Shown: one piece after another, positions 50,731 through 61,417 of the stretch
Numbering within the stretch: the stretch's first letter is position 1
Layout: every line of letters starts with the position of its first letter
Origin: Gilliamella apicola
GTDB lineage: Bacteria > Pseudomonadota > Gammaproteobacteria > Enterobacterales > Orbaceae
Length of the DNA stretch: 64,000 nucleotides
Reading direction: 5' to 3'
Assembly: GCF_003202915.1 (NCBI RefSeq)
Contig: NZ_QGLP01000005.1
Coordinates: 62,001-126,000 of the forward strand
Made by a program: the position numbers and the translations under genes
Notes under the pieces: generated by a model
Told to the model about the DNA's origin: nothing
What the model saw: the letters and a program-made list of their open reading frames with translations, nothing else
Database searches by the model: none

Positions 50731-51578
50731 TAATTTGTCTCCAATATTAAATTTGGATGATTGGCATAAGTAACCGCATTAAATTTATTCAATAATTGTT
50801 TGCGAGTATTGATTAGGTAACGAGTATATTCATGTTTGGGATGATAAAAAATCTGATCACGACTCCCCGATTCAACAATCTTACCTTTGTTCATCACTAT
50901 AATTTCATCGGCAATATGATGAATGACGCCTAGATCATGAGAAATAAAGATCATGGTCGTTTTGGATTTGATCTTTTCAAGCATTTTTAGAATATGAAAC
51001 TGGCTAATCGAATCTAATGCCGTTGTCGGTTCATCGGCGATAATAAGTTCAGGCTCAAGCATTAACGCCATACCAATCATTATTCGTTGTAGCATGCCAC
51101 CACTTAACTGATGCGGATACTTTTTATAAATCTCTTTGGGTTTTTCGAGCCCTATATTTTCAATCATCGCTATCGTTTTAGCAATAGCATCGTTTTTGTT
51201 AATAATGAGATGCGCTTGCAGGGTTTCGACCACTTGCTTACCAATGCAATAAAGTGGATCAAAAGCACTCATTGGGTGTTGTAAAATTATCGAAATGACA
51301 CTACCACGCATTTGATTCAACGTCTTTTTATTCTGTTTTAATAGATCGAACGCTAAATTAGCATTTTGGGGTTTAAACAAGATTTGCCCAGTCACGCTAA
51401 AGTAGGATTCTAATAAGCCGATGATAGCTTTACATGTTAAACTTTTGCCACTGCCACTTTCCCCAACAATACCTAAACATTGATGATGATTGACTGTAAA
51501 CGAAATATCATCGAGTAGCTTGTTACCATTATCAAGGGTAATGGTCAATTGTTTTACGGCTAACAATGGGCTACTCAT
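50730..51578 (-). CDS. nikD: Nickel-type ABC transporter ATPase NikD
   Basis: The 282-aa ATPase has Walker A GESGSGKSLTCKA, signature HQLSGGMLQRIMIG and Walker B LIIADEPTTALD. The Ser-Leu-Thr after the Walker lysine is shared with E. coli NikD (GSGKSLTC). ATG 51578 overlaps the nikC stop as ATGA; the longer frame from 51617 has no counterpart. Part of a gene set with four-base overlaps. Confidence 0.85.
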   Translation of the reverse strand: MSSPLLAVKQLTITLDNGNKLLDDISFTVNHHQCLGIVGESGSGKSLTCKAIIGLLESYFSVTGQILFKPQNANLAFDLLKQNKKTLNQMRGSVISIILQHPMSAFDPLYCIGKQVVETLQAHLIINKNDAIAKTIAMIENIGLEKPKEIYKKYPHQLSGGMLQRIMIGMALMLEPELIIADEPTTALDSISQFHILKMLEKIKSKTTMIFISHDLGVIHHIADEIIVMNKGKIVESGSRDQIFYHPKHEYTRYLINTRKQLLNKFNAVTYANHPNLILETN

Positions 51579-52405
51579 GCAGTTTTTTCTTTTGGATCTA
51601 AAATATCTCGTAAACAATCACCCAACATATTAAATGCTGCCACAACGATTAAAATGGCTATACCCGGGAAGACCATTTGCATCGGATGCTGCGTCATTAC
51701 ATTTTTTGCTTCACTTAACATTAATCCCCATTCAGCGGTAGGAGCTTGGACGCCTAATCCAATAAAAGATAAAGCCGAGATATTTAAGATTACCCAACCC
51801 GTATCTAACGTCGCTAATATAACCAGTTCTGCCATTATATTAGGCAATAAATGACGACAAATGATAAAAGAATGTGGTGCGCCAATGGCTCGTGAAAAAA
51901 GAATATAATTTTTGCGGCTATACTTGATTACTGAACTTCGAATCATCCGACTGTACCAAGCCCATTTAACTACAATATTAGCAATAATAACGTTTTCGAT
52001 ACCCACGCCTAACACACCAACAATAGCTAAAATCATCACTTGGCTAGGGAATGAGAGCATGATGTCGCAAAGGCGCATTATACATTCGTCAAGTTTACCT
52101 CGCCGATAACCAGAAATAAGGCCGATGACACTACCAACGATTATTGTAATGATCATAGTTAACAGTGATAAGAATAGGGTTGAGCGAATACCGTACAGGA
52201 GTCGTGAAAAAATATCACGGCCAAGATGATCACAACCAAGCCAATGTTCGCTCGATATCGCAGCATATTTACGAACGATGCGAACTTTATTGGGATCAAA
52301 CGGTGCAATATAAGGTGCTAATATCCCTAAAATAATCATTGTGATGATGATGATCAGGCAAATTAACGCCGTTTTATTGTTAATAAGTTTCTTATTTAGA
52401 TTCAT
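51575..52405 (-). CDS. nikC: Nickel-type ABC transporter permease NikC
   Basis: The 276-aa permease (E. coli NikC 277 aa) has about six membrane helices, the N-terminal motif LGCDHLGRDIFSRLLYGIR typical of DppC/NikC proteins, and the EAA loop with ARAIGAPHSFIICRHLLPN. It overlaps NikB by four bases (ATGA). Confidence 0.87.
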   Translation of the reverse strand: MNLNKKLINNKTALICLIIIITMIILGILAPYIAPFDPNKVRIVRKYAAISSEHWLGCDHLGRDIFSRLLYGIRSTLFLSLLTMIITIIVGSVIGLISGYRRGKLDECIMRLCDIMLSFPSQVMILAIVGVLGVGIENVIIANIVVKWAWYSRMIRSSVIKYSRKNYILFSRAIGAPHSFIICRHLLPNIMAELVILATLDTGWVILNISALSFIGLGVQAPTAEWGLMLSEAKNVMTQHPMQMVFPGIAILIVVAAFNMLGDCLRDILDPKEKTA

Positions 52406-53346
52406 ATAGCACCACCATTATCACGTAATCGGGGATCTAGCCATTGATGAATAACATCAACAATAAAATTACACACTACGAATAAAATAGCCATAATCAA
52501 TATATAAGCTTGAATGACGGGATAATCGCGATTCATAATAGCTGCGATACATAAACGACCCAATCCCGGCCAAGAAAATATATATTCAACAACAAAAGAG
52601 CCAGCGATTAGTTGCGGAATGGTCATGCCTAAGGCGGTGATAGTCGTATGCAGTGAATTAACTAAAACATGTTTAACTATAATTGTTTTTTCTTTTAAAC
52701 CTCGACAGCGAGCATAAAAGACCGAATAATTATGCATATTTTCAAGCATATTATTGCGAATAAAACGGATATAAGTTGAGATATAAACAAACGATAAAGT
52801 TAAAGTTGGTAGAATCAGATTTTGCCATGAGCCATAACCATTGGTAGGCAGTAAATCTAAATAATTGGCAAACAGCCAAATAAATAGTAAACCTAACCAA
52901 TAACTCGGCATTGCCGTGCCAAGAAAAATAATAATACGAACGATATGATCGAAAGCTGAATTAGCAAAAATTGCACATAATACGCCTAAAATTAAACTGA
53001 TGATGAGGGTAAATGCAAATGACGACATTGCTAAAACTAATGTAGGAATTAAGCTGCGAATTATCTCATCCCAAACGAGTCTGTCTCGATGAATAAAAGA
53101 ACGACCAAAATCAAGATGTAAAACATCATAGAGCCAAATAAAATATCGTTCAAAAAAAGGCTTATTTAATCCTAGCTCTTGGCGCATACTTTCAATAGCA
53201 TCAGGGGTTGGCATGATTTCGTTTAAACGTAATGCAACTTCAGCAGGATCAGAAGGTGCTAGATTGATAAGCAAAAAAGCGATAAAAGAGATACCGAATA
53301 ATATCGGTATCATCATCGTTAAACGTTTAATAATATAATTTAACAT
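52402..53346 (-). CDS. nikB: Nickel-type ABC transporter permease NikB
   Basis: The 314-aa permease is the same length as E. coli NikB. It begins MLNYIIKRLTMMIPILFGIS, carries APSDPAEVALRLNE near residue 30, the LGLNKPFFERYFIWL segment near 58 and the EAA-type RGLKEKTIIVKHVLVNS near 209. It forms the channel with NikC. It starts 23 bp after nikA. Confidence 0.87.
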   Translation of the reverse strand: MLNYIIKRLTMMIPILFGISFIAFLLINLAPSDPAEVALRLNEIMPTPDAIESMRQELGLNKPFFERYFIWLYDVLHLDFGRSFIHRDRLVWDEIIRSLIPTLVLAMSSFAFTLIISLILGVLCAIFANSAFDHIVRIIIFLGTAMPSYWLGLLFIWLFANYLDLLPTNGYGSWQNLILPTLTLSFVYISTYIRFIRNNMLENMHNYSVFYARCRGLKEKTIIVKHVLVNSLHTTITALGMTIPQLIAGSFVVEYIFSWPGLGRLCIAAIMNRDYPVIQAYILIMAILFVVCNFIVDVIHQWLDPRLRDNGGAI

Positions 53347-53369
53347 TATTGGTCAATAATATTAGTCTT

Positions 53370-54935
53370 TTAAAAATGCATTTTCTCAAATGGAATATCA
53401 AACTGAGACGGAGCAAACTCAATTCCTTTTAAAGATTTAACAGCAATCGCACGATTACGCTCATAAGTTAGCGGAATATAGACTGCTTCATTATGCAAGG
53501 TTTCTAGCACGTAACGAAATAGATCTTGTCGCTCTTTTTCATCAGTTGAAATTAATGCTTTACTGATACTTGCATCAATTTGTGGTTTTTCTTTTAAGCC
53601 TTGTTGCGCCATGTAATCACCATATACAGGTAATTTCATCCCTGATAAAAATGATTGTGGATCATATGGCGTACCCCATGAGATATCAAACACCATATCA
53701 AAATCACCGGCTTTTTGGCGATCACGATAACCTTGTTCTTCTTCACCATGAATATTAAGCTTTAATCCGACTTGCTCAAATTCATCTTGCATATATTGGG
53801 CAATCGTTTTTTGGGAGGCGGTATTACTGTCGTAATATAAGGTAATTTCAAAAGGCTTACCGTCTTTTTGACGATAATCTTGACCTTTAACTTTCACCCA
53901 GCCCGCTTTATCAAGTAGGGTTTCTGCCAATTTAGTGTCATATACATAAGGTTTTAAACCAAGATTAGCATAAGGAATATTGGTTGCCATTAATGTATCA
54001 GCAGGAGCTTCACTGTTATTGAAAATACCCTCTGAGATATCTTTTTTACTGATGATATGTTCAATTGCTTGGCGCACATTAACATCACTAAGTTGGCTTC
54101 GGGTCGTATTCATTAGAACAATTCGGCTTGAAACCGGTTTAGACATTAAGGTTTGAAACTTATCCATGGTAGAAAAACGTTCAAACGAATCAGCATCAAC
54201 CATATTTTTACCATAAATCAGATCGATTTCACCTTTTTCCAATGCCATTAGTCGGCTTTGATTATCCGCTATAACTTTCATAGTCACTTTTTTTAGTATT
54301 GGTTTAGTTCCCCAATAAGTTGGATTTGCGTTAAAAACCGCATATTGATCTTTTTTATGATCACCTAAAACATACGGACCGGTACCAATGTAAGATTTAA
54401 CACCATTTTTAGTTTCGCCGTCGATCATAGAGTTAGGTGAAATAAAACGCATTGGGCGAGTTACGGCAATCTCAATCATGAAAGGGTAGTAAGGTTCAGA
54501 AAGGTTAACTTGTAGCGTATAATCATCTACCGCTTTCACTTCCGTAATTAAGCGCACCATTTCTAACCAAGTGTGACGGACTTTATTTGATAACACGGCA
54601 TCCCAATTCAGTTTTGCACTGTGCGCATCAAATTTTACGCCGTCACTAAATGTAACATCTTTTCTAAGTTTAAACGTGTAAGTTTTGCCGTCGTTACTGA
54701 TAGTCCAGCTTTCCGCGAGCCAAGGCGAAAAAGTACCGTCTTCGTTATAGTGAACTAATGATTCATACAACATATTTTGCGCCCACATTTCACCAGAGTA
54801 TAAATGCGGATTCAAATCACGAATATCACGAAAATTGGCGAAAGTAATATCATCTTTAGCAAAACAGTTAAGACTAAAGGTGCTTAAAATTAGAATGATG
54901 AGTATTTTTTTTAAATGAGGGAAATTAAAAGACAT
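53370..54935 (-). CDS. nikA: Nickel-type periplasmic binding protein NikA
   Basis: The 521-aa protein has a signal peptide (KKILIILILSTFSLNCFA, cleaved near residue 26) and the SBP_bac_5 fold: NPHLYSGEMWAQNMLYESLVHY, WLAESWTISNDGKTYTFKLR and IGTGPYVLGDHKKDQY resemble E. coli NikA at matching positions. NikA binds nickel with organic ligands such as histidine. Specificity cannot be read from sequence: iron- or metallophore-linked relatives exist, and the Fur box upstream points to control by iron. Start follows a short AT-rich leader. Confidence 0.82.
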   Translation of the reverse strand: MSFNFPHLKKILIILILSTFSLNCFAKDDITFANFRDIRDLNPHLYSGEMWAQNMLYESLVHYNEDGTFSPWLAESWTISNDGKTYTFKLRKDVTFSDGVKFDAHSAKLNWDAVLSNKVRHTWLEMVRLITEVKAVDDYTLQVNLSEPYYPFMIEIAVTRPMRFISPNSMIDGETKNGVKSYIGTGPYVLGDHKKDQYAVFNANPTYWGTKPILKKVTMKVIADNQSRLMALEKGEIDLIYGKNMVDADSFERFSTMDKFQTLMSKPVSSRIVLMNTTRSQLSDVNVRQAIEHIISKKDISEGIFNNSEAPADTLMATNIPYANLGLKPYVYDTKLAETLLDKAGWVKVKGQDYRQKDGKPFEITLYYDSNTASQKTIAQYMQDEFEQVGLKLNIHGEEEQGYRDRQKAGDFDMVFDISWGTPYDPQSFLSGMKLPVYGDYMAQQGLKEKPQIDASISKALISTDEKERQDLFRYVLETLHNEAVYIPLTYERNRAIAVKSLKGIEFAPSQFDIPFEKMHF

Positions 54936-54985
54936 ACCTATTCCATGAAATAATTAATATAAAGGTTGCAAATGATACAATGATT

Positions 54986-55004
54986 GATAATGATAATCAA
55001 TATC
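54986..55004 (-). promoter_or_regulatory. Fur box upstream of nikA
   Basis: GATAATGATAATCAATATC matches the 19-bp Fur consensus at 18 positions. It lies 51-69 bp before the nikA start codon and about 200 bp before rhlE on the other strand, so the nik-type operon is the likely target. No NikR-type GTATGA/TCATAC pair was seen. Confidence 0.85.
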
Positions 55005-55201
55005 ATTTGTTTGTCTTACAAGCGAACACTATTATTAAGTTTAACTTCTGAATAACACTATACTTTCTAGGTTTATTCTTTTAAATATTAGCATAGTATA
55101 AACAAGTTACCATGAAAAGATAAAATAATCAGACAATTATTATCAAATTGCTTTATAATGTTTAAGATTATTCACTTTTTCGATTATTTAGGAATCATTG
55201 C

Positions 55202-56506
55202 ATGTCATTTGACTCTCTTGGTTTAGATGCCAAGATTTTACAAGCCATCCATGAGCAAAACTACACTGAACCCACACCCATTCAACAACAAGCTATCCCA
55301 GTTATTTTATCAGGCAAAGATTTAATGGCCAGCGCGCAAACCGGTACAGGCAAGACGGCCGGATTTGGTTTGCCTATTTTACAGAAATTGCATGAAATGC
55401 AACTTAAAACAGTCACTAAAGCAGAGCCGAGAAAAGGTAAGCGTCGCTTATATGCATTAATTTTAGCCCCTACTCGCGAATTAGCAGCACAAATTGGTGA
55501 AAATATTCGCGATTATAGCCGTTATTTAGCTATTCGTTCCCTAGTGGTATTTGGTGGTGTCAGTATCAATCCGCAAATGATGAAACTTCGTGGTGGAGTG
55601 GATATTTTAATTGCTACACCAGGACGATTATTGGATCTGGTACATCAAAATGCGGTAGATCTCTCTTCGGTAAAAGTGTTAGTACTGGATGAAGCCGATC
55701 GCATGTTAGATATGGGATTTATTCATGATATTCGGCGCGTGATAGCCAAATTACCTAAAAAACGACAGAATTTAATGTTTTCGGCGACTTTTTCAGATGA
55801 TATAAAAGCTTTAGCGCAAACCATTTTAAAATCACCTGAATCTGTTGCTGTGGCAAAAACGAATAGTGCTTCAGAACAAATTACCCAGTATGTGCATCGG
55901 GTAGATAAGCGTCGTAAACGTGAATTGCTCTCTTATTTGATTGGTAAAAACCAATGGCAACAGGTATTAATTTTTACCCGAACCAAATATGGAGCTAACC
56001 ATCTCGCTGAACAGCTAACCAAAGATGGTATTAAAGCTTCAGCGATTCATGGTAATAAAAGTCAAGGCGCTAGAACTAAAGCTTTGGCGGACTTTAAAAA
56101 TGGTCAAATTAGAGCATTGGTGGCAACTGATATTGCGGCCAGAGGTTTAGATATTGAACTATTGCCTTATGTTGTCAATTATGAGCTACCACAGGTGGCA
56201 GAAGATTATGTGCATCGCATTGGTAGAACAGGGCGAGCTCAAAATCAGGGGCAAGCGATATCATTAGTTTGTATTGATGAGCTTGCTCAATTAAAATCAA
56301 TTGAAAAATTGATTAAAAAACCGATTCCAGAAATTTTTACTCAAGGATTTGAAGTCGATCCTCGAATTAAAGCGGAGCCTGTAAAAAAAGCGACAGCAAA
56401 AGGTGCTCCAGCAAAAAGAAGACGTGTTGATAAAACGCGGACTCCCAAAAATAATCAGAATAGTATGAAGCAATCTAGCCATCATACATATTCTAAAACT
56501 AACTAA
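55202..56506 (+). CDS. rhlE: DEAD-box RNA helicase RhlE
   Basis: The 434-aa protein shows helicase motifs in order: Q motif ([10 protein letters not shown]), I AQTGTGKT, Ia [39 protein letters not shown] and [12 protein letters not shown]. Its C-terminal tail from about residue 385 is rich in Lys, Arg, Ala, Asn and Ser, an RNA-binding extension typical of RhlE. It acts in ribosome assembly and RNA turnover. yggL follows 26 bp later. Confidence 0.93.
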   Translation: MSFDSLGLDAKILQAIHEQNYTEPTPIQQQAIPVILSGKDLMASAQTGTGKTAGFGLPILQKLHEMQLKTVTKAEPRKGKRRLYALILAPTRELAAQIGENIRDYSRYLAIRSLVVFGGVSINPQMMKLRGGVDILIATPGRLLDLVHQNAVDLSSVKVLVLDEADRMLDMGFIHDIRRVIAKLPKKRQNLMFSATFSDDIKALAQTILKSPESVAVAKTNSASEQITQYVHRVDKRRKRELLSYLIGKNQWQQVLIFTRTKYGANHLAEQLTKDGIKASAIHGNKSQGARTKALADFKNGQIRALVATDIAARGLDIELLPYVVNYELPQVAEDYVHRIGRTGRAQNQGQAISLVCIDELAQLKSIEKLIKKPIPEIFTQGFEVDPRIKAEPVKKATAKGAPAKRRRVDKTRTPKNNQNSMKQSSHHTYSKTN

Positions 56507-56532
56507 ATCATCTAAAGTAGAAGGATATTATT

Positions 56533-56874
56533 ATGGCTAAGGTAAATCGCAGTCGTCGTTTAAGAAAAAAATTACATATTGAAGAGTTTAAAGAGTTAGG
56601 TTTCACTGTGAGTTGGTCATTTGACGAGGGTACTAGTGAAGAAGTCATTGATAATGTTGTCGATCAATTTATTATTGAAGCAATACAAGCAAACGGCTTG
56701 GCTTATGAAGGAAGTGGATATTTAAGCTGGAAAGGGATCGTCTGCACTCAAAAACTAGGTAATTGCAGCGAAGAAAACCGTGACGTTGTCACTAAATGGC
56801 TTGAAAGCCGCGGCTTAAAAAATGTCAAAACTAGCGAATTAATTGATATTTGGTGGGATGAATTAGATTTCTAA
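56533..56874 (+). CDS. yggL: YggL-type ribosome-associated protein (DUF469)
   Basis: The 113-aa protein has the family features: a basic start (NRSRRLRKKLHIEEFKELGF), VSWSFDEGTS and acidic C-terminus (SELIDIWWDELDF), matching E. coli YggL in length (108 aa). YggL has been reported to bind the 50S subunit. The pairing with rhlE, a ribosome-assembly helicase, fits. A strong terminator follows. Confidence 0.9.
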   Translation: MAKVNRSRRLRKKLHIEEFKELGFTVSWSFDEGTSEEVIDNVVDQFIIEAIQANGLAYEGSGYLSWKGIVCTQKLGNCSEENRDVVTKWLESRGLKNVKTSELIDIWWDELDF

Positions 56875-56891
56875 TTTCTAAACGTTAAATT

Positions 56892-56922
56892 AAAAATAGC
56901 CACAAATGTGGCTATTTTTATT
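56892..56922. terminator. Bidirectional terminator between yggL and ybiT
   Basis: AAAAATAGCCAC (56892-56903) pairs with GTGGCTATTTTT (56908-56919) over four bases, with T-runs in both directions. It serves the convergent yggL and ybiT transcripts. Confidence 0.9.
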
Positions 56923-56938
56923 GAAAGATACCTTTGCT

Positions 56939-58531
56939 TTACTCAATTCCTTGACTACGCAAGTAATCCTCATAATTGCCCGTATAATCAATCACTTTTT
57001 CTGGGGTGATTTCAACAATTCGGCTAGCAAGTGAGCTAACAAATTCGCGGTCGTGTGATACAAAAAATAGCGTTCCTTGATAAAGCTCTAATGCCATATT
57101 CAGTGATTCAATCGATTCCATATCGAGATGGTTGGTCGGTTCATCCATCACAATAATATTTGGACGTTGCATCATTAATTTACCAAATAACATACGGCCT
57201 TTTTCACCACCTGATAGGACTTTAACTTGTTTTTTGATGTCATCTTGTGAAAATAATAAGCGACCTAAAATACTGCGTACGGCTTGTTCATCATCGGTTG
57301 GCTGTTTCCATTGACTCATCCAATCAAACACAGTTAGATCTTCTTCAAATTCATATTCATGATCCTGCGCATAATAACCAATATTGGCATTTTCAGACCA
57401 TTTTATGTCACCTTGCTCTGGCGTTAGCTCGCCCATTAAGGTTTTTAGTAATGTTGTTTTACCGATACCATTCGTCCCTAAAATAGCCACTTTTTCGCCT
57501 ACTTCGACCATTAAATTTAGATTTTTAAATAGTGGTCCATTATCAAATCCTTTAGTTAGTTTTTCGACAACTAAAGCATTGCGGAATAATTTTTTGTCCT
57601 GCTCAAAACGAATAAATGGATTTTGTCGACTTGATGCTTTAACTTCTTCAAGTTTAATTTTTTCAATTTGTCTTGCCCGAGAGGTCGCCTGTTTTGATTT
57701 TGATGCATTCGCACTAAAGCGACTGACAAAAGATTGCAGTTCACTAATTTGCGCTTTCTTTTTCGCATTATCGGCTAATAGTCGCTCTCTAGCTTGTGTG
57801 GACGCAGTCATATAATCATCATAATTACCCGGATAGATACGAAGCTCGCCATAATCCATATCCGCCATATGGGTACAGACCATATTAAGGAAATGGCGAT
57901 CGTGCGATATAATAATCATTGTGCTTTCGCGTTGGTTTAAGGTATCTTCCAACCAACGAATGGTATCGATATCCAAGTTATTGGTCGGTTCATCTAATAA
58001 TAAGATATCCGGATTAGAAAATAGGGCTTGGGCTAAAAGTACTCGCAATTTCCAACCGGGCGCGATTTCGCTCATTAATCCATAATGTTGCTCAATTGGA
58101 ATACCGACTCCCAGCAGTAATTCACCCGCACGCGCTTCAGCACTGTAACCATCCATTTCGGCGTACTGGGTTTCTAAATCGGCGACTTTAAAACCATCTT
58201 CCTCGCTCATTTCAGCTAATGCGTAAATGCGATCACGCTCTTGTTTTATTTGCCATAGCTCGGTATGCCCCATAATTACGGTATCAAGTACGCTATAGTC
58301 TTCAAAAGCAAATTGATCTTGGCGTAATTTACCTAATCTCTCATGTGGATCTAACGCAACATTTCCTGATGTTGGTACTAAATCACCGCCAAGAATCTTC
58401 ATAAAAGTGGACTTGCCACTACCATTGGCACCAATTAATCCATAACGATTACCATTACCAAATTTGACAGAAATATTTTCAAATAGTGGCTTACTGCCGA
58501 ATTGCATTGTGATGTTATTTGTACTTAACAC
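56939..58531 (-). CDS. ybiT: ABC-F ATPase YbiT
   Basis: The 530-aa length equals E. coli YbiT and long segments are nearly the same. It has two ATPase domains: Walker [10 protein letters not shown] near residue 36 and GTNGIGKTT near 352, Walker [14 protein letters not shown] and [14 protein letters not shown], joined by the P-site tRNA-interaction linker rich in Lys/Arg/Gln/Ser (about 245-310). ABC-F proteins act on ribosomes; there are no membrane domains. Monocistronic. Confidence 0.95.
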   Translation of the reverse strand: MLSTNNITMQFGSKPLFENISVKFGNGNRYGLIGANGSGKSTFMKILGGDLVPTSGNVALDPHERLGKLRQDQFAFEDYSVLDTVIMGHTELWQIKQERDRIYALAEMSEEDGFKVADLETQYAEMDGYSAEARAGELLLGVGIPIEQHYGLMSEIAPGWKLRVLLAQALFSNPDILLLDEPTNNLDIDTIRWLEDTLNQRESTMIIISHDRHFLNMVCTHMADMDYGELRIYPGNYDDYMTASTQARERLLADNAKKKAQISELQSFVSRFSANASKSKQATSRARQIEKIKLEEVKASSRQNPFIRFEQDKKLFRNALVVEKLTKGFDNGPLFKNLNLMVEVGEKVAILGTNGIGKTTLLKTLMGELTPEQGDIKWSENANIGYYAQDHEYEFEEDLTVFDWMSQWKQPTDDEQAVRSILGRLLFSQDDIKKQVKVLSGGEKGRMLFGKLMMQRPNIIVMDEPTNHLDMESIESLNMALELYQGTLFFVSHDREFVSSLASRIVEITPEKVIDYTGNYEDYLRSQGIE

Positions 58532-58784
58532 TAAGCTTTTCTCTCGTTTTTAATACATTTTGCCTTAAAGATATCGTTCATTTTTAGCAAAACTGTTGAA
58601 ATGTGAATTGGCGTACATTATGCCATAAAATGACTTTTTTGAGGATCTTTGATTTGTTAAACTGTATCAGTAATCTGTTAGCCGCTATGTCTTAAGATAG
58701 GATTTATTTATACTACGATTTATTAATTCAGTTAGCTAATTAAATTTGTTAAAGAACGCTCCCAAAATTACATAAGGATATGGC

Positions 58785-59471
58785 ATGAAATCTTATTTCT
58801 TCGCTATCATGTTTTTTATGATTGGCAATATTGGTTTATGTGAAGCCACAAATTATAAGAATTTAACATTTTGGCAATATTATGATCATGAAATTCCCCT
58901 CAAAGAAATTAGTGGTGACTCTTGGACATTTGATGATAATCAAATTAGTTGCGATTGGCAGCCAGATAAAGAGGAATATAATTGTCATGTAATTTTTTTA
59001 AAGTCAAAGAAAAACTTTGATTTTTCAATAGCAATTCCTGATTTCCTAGACAGTACTTCATTCAATGCATATCTATACAAAAGTTCTGCAAATAATTTAT
59101 TTAACGTGTTTCTTATTGAGGGTGAGTCTGAACGTGGTACAGCAGGTTACTATGTTTTAATCTTGGATAAAACTAAGTTGGTTAACCATTTCTACCTTGA
59201 TTATGGAAGAGCTGGTATCTATTCGTTTGACAAAGCTAAAAAATTATTACAGGATTCTAACGTTACAGATAATGAACAGTTATCAATATTGAATAACTAT
59301 AGTGCTGAAAATTTTGATGAAATTTATATTAATCCAAAATATTTTATTTCAATTTACAGCAAAGATGATAATTTTTTGTTTAAAATTGTTAGAAAATATA
59401 TGTGGAATGCTGACGATATTCCTATAACGGATGAAAATAAATATATCTACATTGAAAAGACAATCAATTAA
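58785..59471 (+). CDS. Secreted or periplasmic protein of unknown function
   Basis: The 228-aa protein has an N-terminal signal sequence (SYFFAIMFFMIGNIGLCEA, cut near residue 21) and a mature part with two Cys (ISCDWQPDKEEYNCHV) that could form a disulfide in the periplasm. Many aromatic residues and short beta-like stretches suggest a beta-rich fold. I do not recognise it. It is AT-rich compared with ybiT and stands alone between ybiT and the EamA gene. Confidence 0.75.
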   Translation: MKSYFFAIMFFMIGNIGLCEATNYKNLTFWQYYDHEIPLKEISGDSWTFDDNQISCDWQPDKEEYNCHVIFLKSKKNFDFSIAIPDFLDSTSFNAYLYKSSANNLFNVFLIEGESERGTAGYYVLILDKTKLVNHFYLDYGRAGIYSFDKAKKLLQDSNVTDNEQLSILNNYSAENFDEIYINPKYFISIYSKDDNFLFKIVRKYMWNADDIPITDENKYIYIEKTIN

Positions 59472-59592
59472 TAATTCGATATAGAAATTAATAAGTATAA
59501 GTATTGTAATCAATTTATATTTCAAAAGGTTTACAACTGCGATATGAATTGCTAGGATGCGTGCCTGTTTATCATTATTCAATTATCCTATT

Positions 59593-60444
59593 ATGTATTA
59601 CCTTATTTTTGTCACTATTGTTTGGTCGTTTTCATTTAGTTTTATTGCGGTTTATTTAAGTGGCCAAGTGGATACTTGGTTTGCGGTAGTCATGCGCGTT
59701 TTGCTGGCTTTTATTACCTTTATTCCTTTTTTACGTTTCAAAAATGTCTCTATTAAGCAAATGCTGCTATTGATGGGGGTAGGTGCGTGCCAATTAGGAA
59801 TTATGTACTTCTTTTATTACAACTCTTTCCAATATATTTCGGTGCCAGAGGTTTTATTATTTACCATTTCAACGCCAATTTATGTCACCATTATCTATGA
59901 TTTACTGCAGGGACATCGACTAAGACTTAATTATCTATTAACGGCGATTATAGCAGTCATTGGTGCGGCAATTATCCGTTATGATCACATTAGTCGAGAT
60001 TTCATCATCGGCTTTTTACTCATTCAGGGCGCCAATATTGTCTTTGCTTTAGGGCAAGTCGGCTATAAACGTATTATGGAACTCTATCCATTACCACAAC
60101 ATCAAGCTTTTGCCTGGGTCTATTTAGGGGCGATTGTTGTAGCCACTATTGGTTGGTTATTATTTGGTAATACTGACAAACTCCCCACCACGCAATTACA
60201 GTGGGGGATTATTATTTGGTTAGGTGTTATAGCTTCAGGCTTATGTTATTTCTTGTGGAATTTAGGTGCGACTAAAGTCGATTCTGGTACTCTGGCGATT
60301 ATGAATAATTTGGTTATTCCAACCGGAATTTTAGTCAACGTCATTATATGGCACCAATCGATTGATTGGGGCCGGTTTTCTGTAGGTAGTGCAGTTATTG
60401 TTTTTGCCTTGATTCTTCATCATAAATTCAAAGGATCGAAATAA
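59593..60444 (+). CDS. EamA-family (DMT) transporter
   Basis: The 283-aa protein starts MYYLIFVTIVWSFSFSFIAVY and has ten hydrophobic segments in two EamA repeats; charged motifs RVLLAFITFIPFLRFKN near residue 40 and GATKVDSGTLAIMNNLVIP near 230 are typical. Exporters of amino acids or other metabolites are found in the family, but the substrate is unknown. The frame opens at 59557; ATG 59593 is preferred because the added residues would break the first helix pattern, though neither start has a good ribosome binding site. It is convergent with the AEC gene, six bp apart. Confidence 0.82.
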   Translation: MYYLIFVTIVWSFSFSFIAVYLSGQVDTWFAVVMRVLLAFITFIPFLRFKNVSIKQMLLLMGVGACQLGIMYFFYYNSFQYISVPEVLLFTISTPIYVTIIYDLLQGHRLRLNYLLTAIIAVIGAAIIRYDHISRDFIIGFLLIQGANIVFALGQVGYKRIMELYPLPQHQAFAWVYLGAIVVATIGWLLFGNTDKLPTTQLQWGIIIWLGVIASGLCYFLWNLGATKVDSGTLAIMNNLVIPTGILVNVIIWHQSIDWGRFSVGSAVIVFALILHHKFKGSK

Positions 60445-60450
60445 TCTTCT

Positions 60451-61410
60451 CTAAGCAAAAGGTAACTGTAACATTATTGATAGAATTAACGGCGTTGTCA
60501 CAGATGATAATGCCGTCGATATCAATAAACTCGAAGCAATAGGCCCTTGCAATACCGCAAACTGTCTTGCCATCATATAACAATTTATCGCAATTGATAC
60601 TGAACTTAATAATACGATAACCTGCAGTTCTAATAGTGGCAATCCCACCAGTATTGCTAGGATATAGGTAACAATAGGTAAGATGAACAGTTTTAAAATA
60701 CAGATTGTTATGGTGATCGGTAAGTCATCGCGGATCTTATATTCAGCAAGTCCCATTCCTAATACAATTAGTGAGAGTGGCGCGGTCATATCGCTTACCA
60801 TCTTTGTCGCTTGATTGATAAAGAATGGTAGTGGAATTCGCACATAATTGACGACAATTCCTGCAAAGATACCAATAATAATTGGATTTTTTGATACATT
60901 TTTAAACGCTTTTATAAAGCCTTTAGCTGATAGTTTGCCCATCTGTACAAATTCAATCGATACGGTTGCTAATGTCCATAAAATGAGAGCATTAAAGATT
61001 ACAATAATGGCCACAATTGGAATGGCTTTTTCACCTAACAACATTTTGATAATTGGAATACCGACAAATACCGTATTGGTATAAATTCCCCCCATCGCAA
61101 ACATGGTACTTTGTGAGCCATTTAGTTTGAAAAATTTAACGGCGATAAAGCAACCTAAGGCAAAAACCATAAATGAGCCACCAAAAAAGACCAATAAAAG
61201 ATTGGCGTCAATTTCCGAATGTTCGGAAAAGTGGCTCATAATCTGAAATAACATAATCGGAAAAGCAATATAGAAGGTAAATTTGGTAACACTATCTGTT
61301 ACCGTTTTTTGCCAACGACCTGCTTTTACCGCTATATAACCTAATAAAATCAAAACGAACAGAGGCAAAGTTGTTAAAAACTGTTGCCATAATGTGATTA
61401 GAAATTCCAT
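60451..61410 (-). CDS. AEC-family transporter
   Basis: The 319-aa protein shows ten predicted helices in the auxin-efflux-carrier (AEC/MdcF) arrangement: LITLWQQFLTTLPLFVLILLG at the start, GGIYTNTVFVGIPIIKMLLG near residue 107, and LILSIMLQLP at the end. Substrates of bacterial members are small carboxylates in the few known cases. It follows yaaA by seven bp and is probably on the same transcript. Confidence 0.87.
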   Translation of the reverse strand: MEFLITLWQQFLTTLPLFVLILLGYIAVKAGRWQKTVTDSVTKFTFYIAFPIMLFQIMSHFSEHSEIDANLLLVFFGGSFMVFALGCFIAVKFFKLNGSQSTMFAMGGIYTNTVFVGIPIIKMLLGEKAIPIVAIIVIFNALILWTLATVSIEFVQMGKLSAKGFIKAFKNVSKNPIIIGIFAGIVVNYVRIPLPFFINQATKMVSDMTAPLSLIVLGMGLAEYKIRDDLPITITICILKLFILPIVTYILAILVGLPLLELQVIVLLSSVSIAINCYMMARQFAVLQGPIASSLLISTALSSVTTPLILSIMLQLPFA

Positions 61411-61417
61411 GACTCTT

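Noticed and set aside
57384-57815. Plus-strand 143-codon ORF
   Set aside because: It lies fully opposite ybiT, a clear conserved gene.
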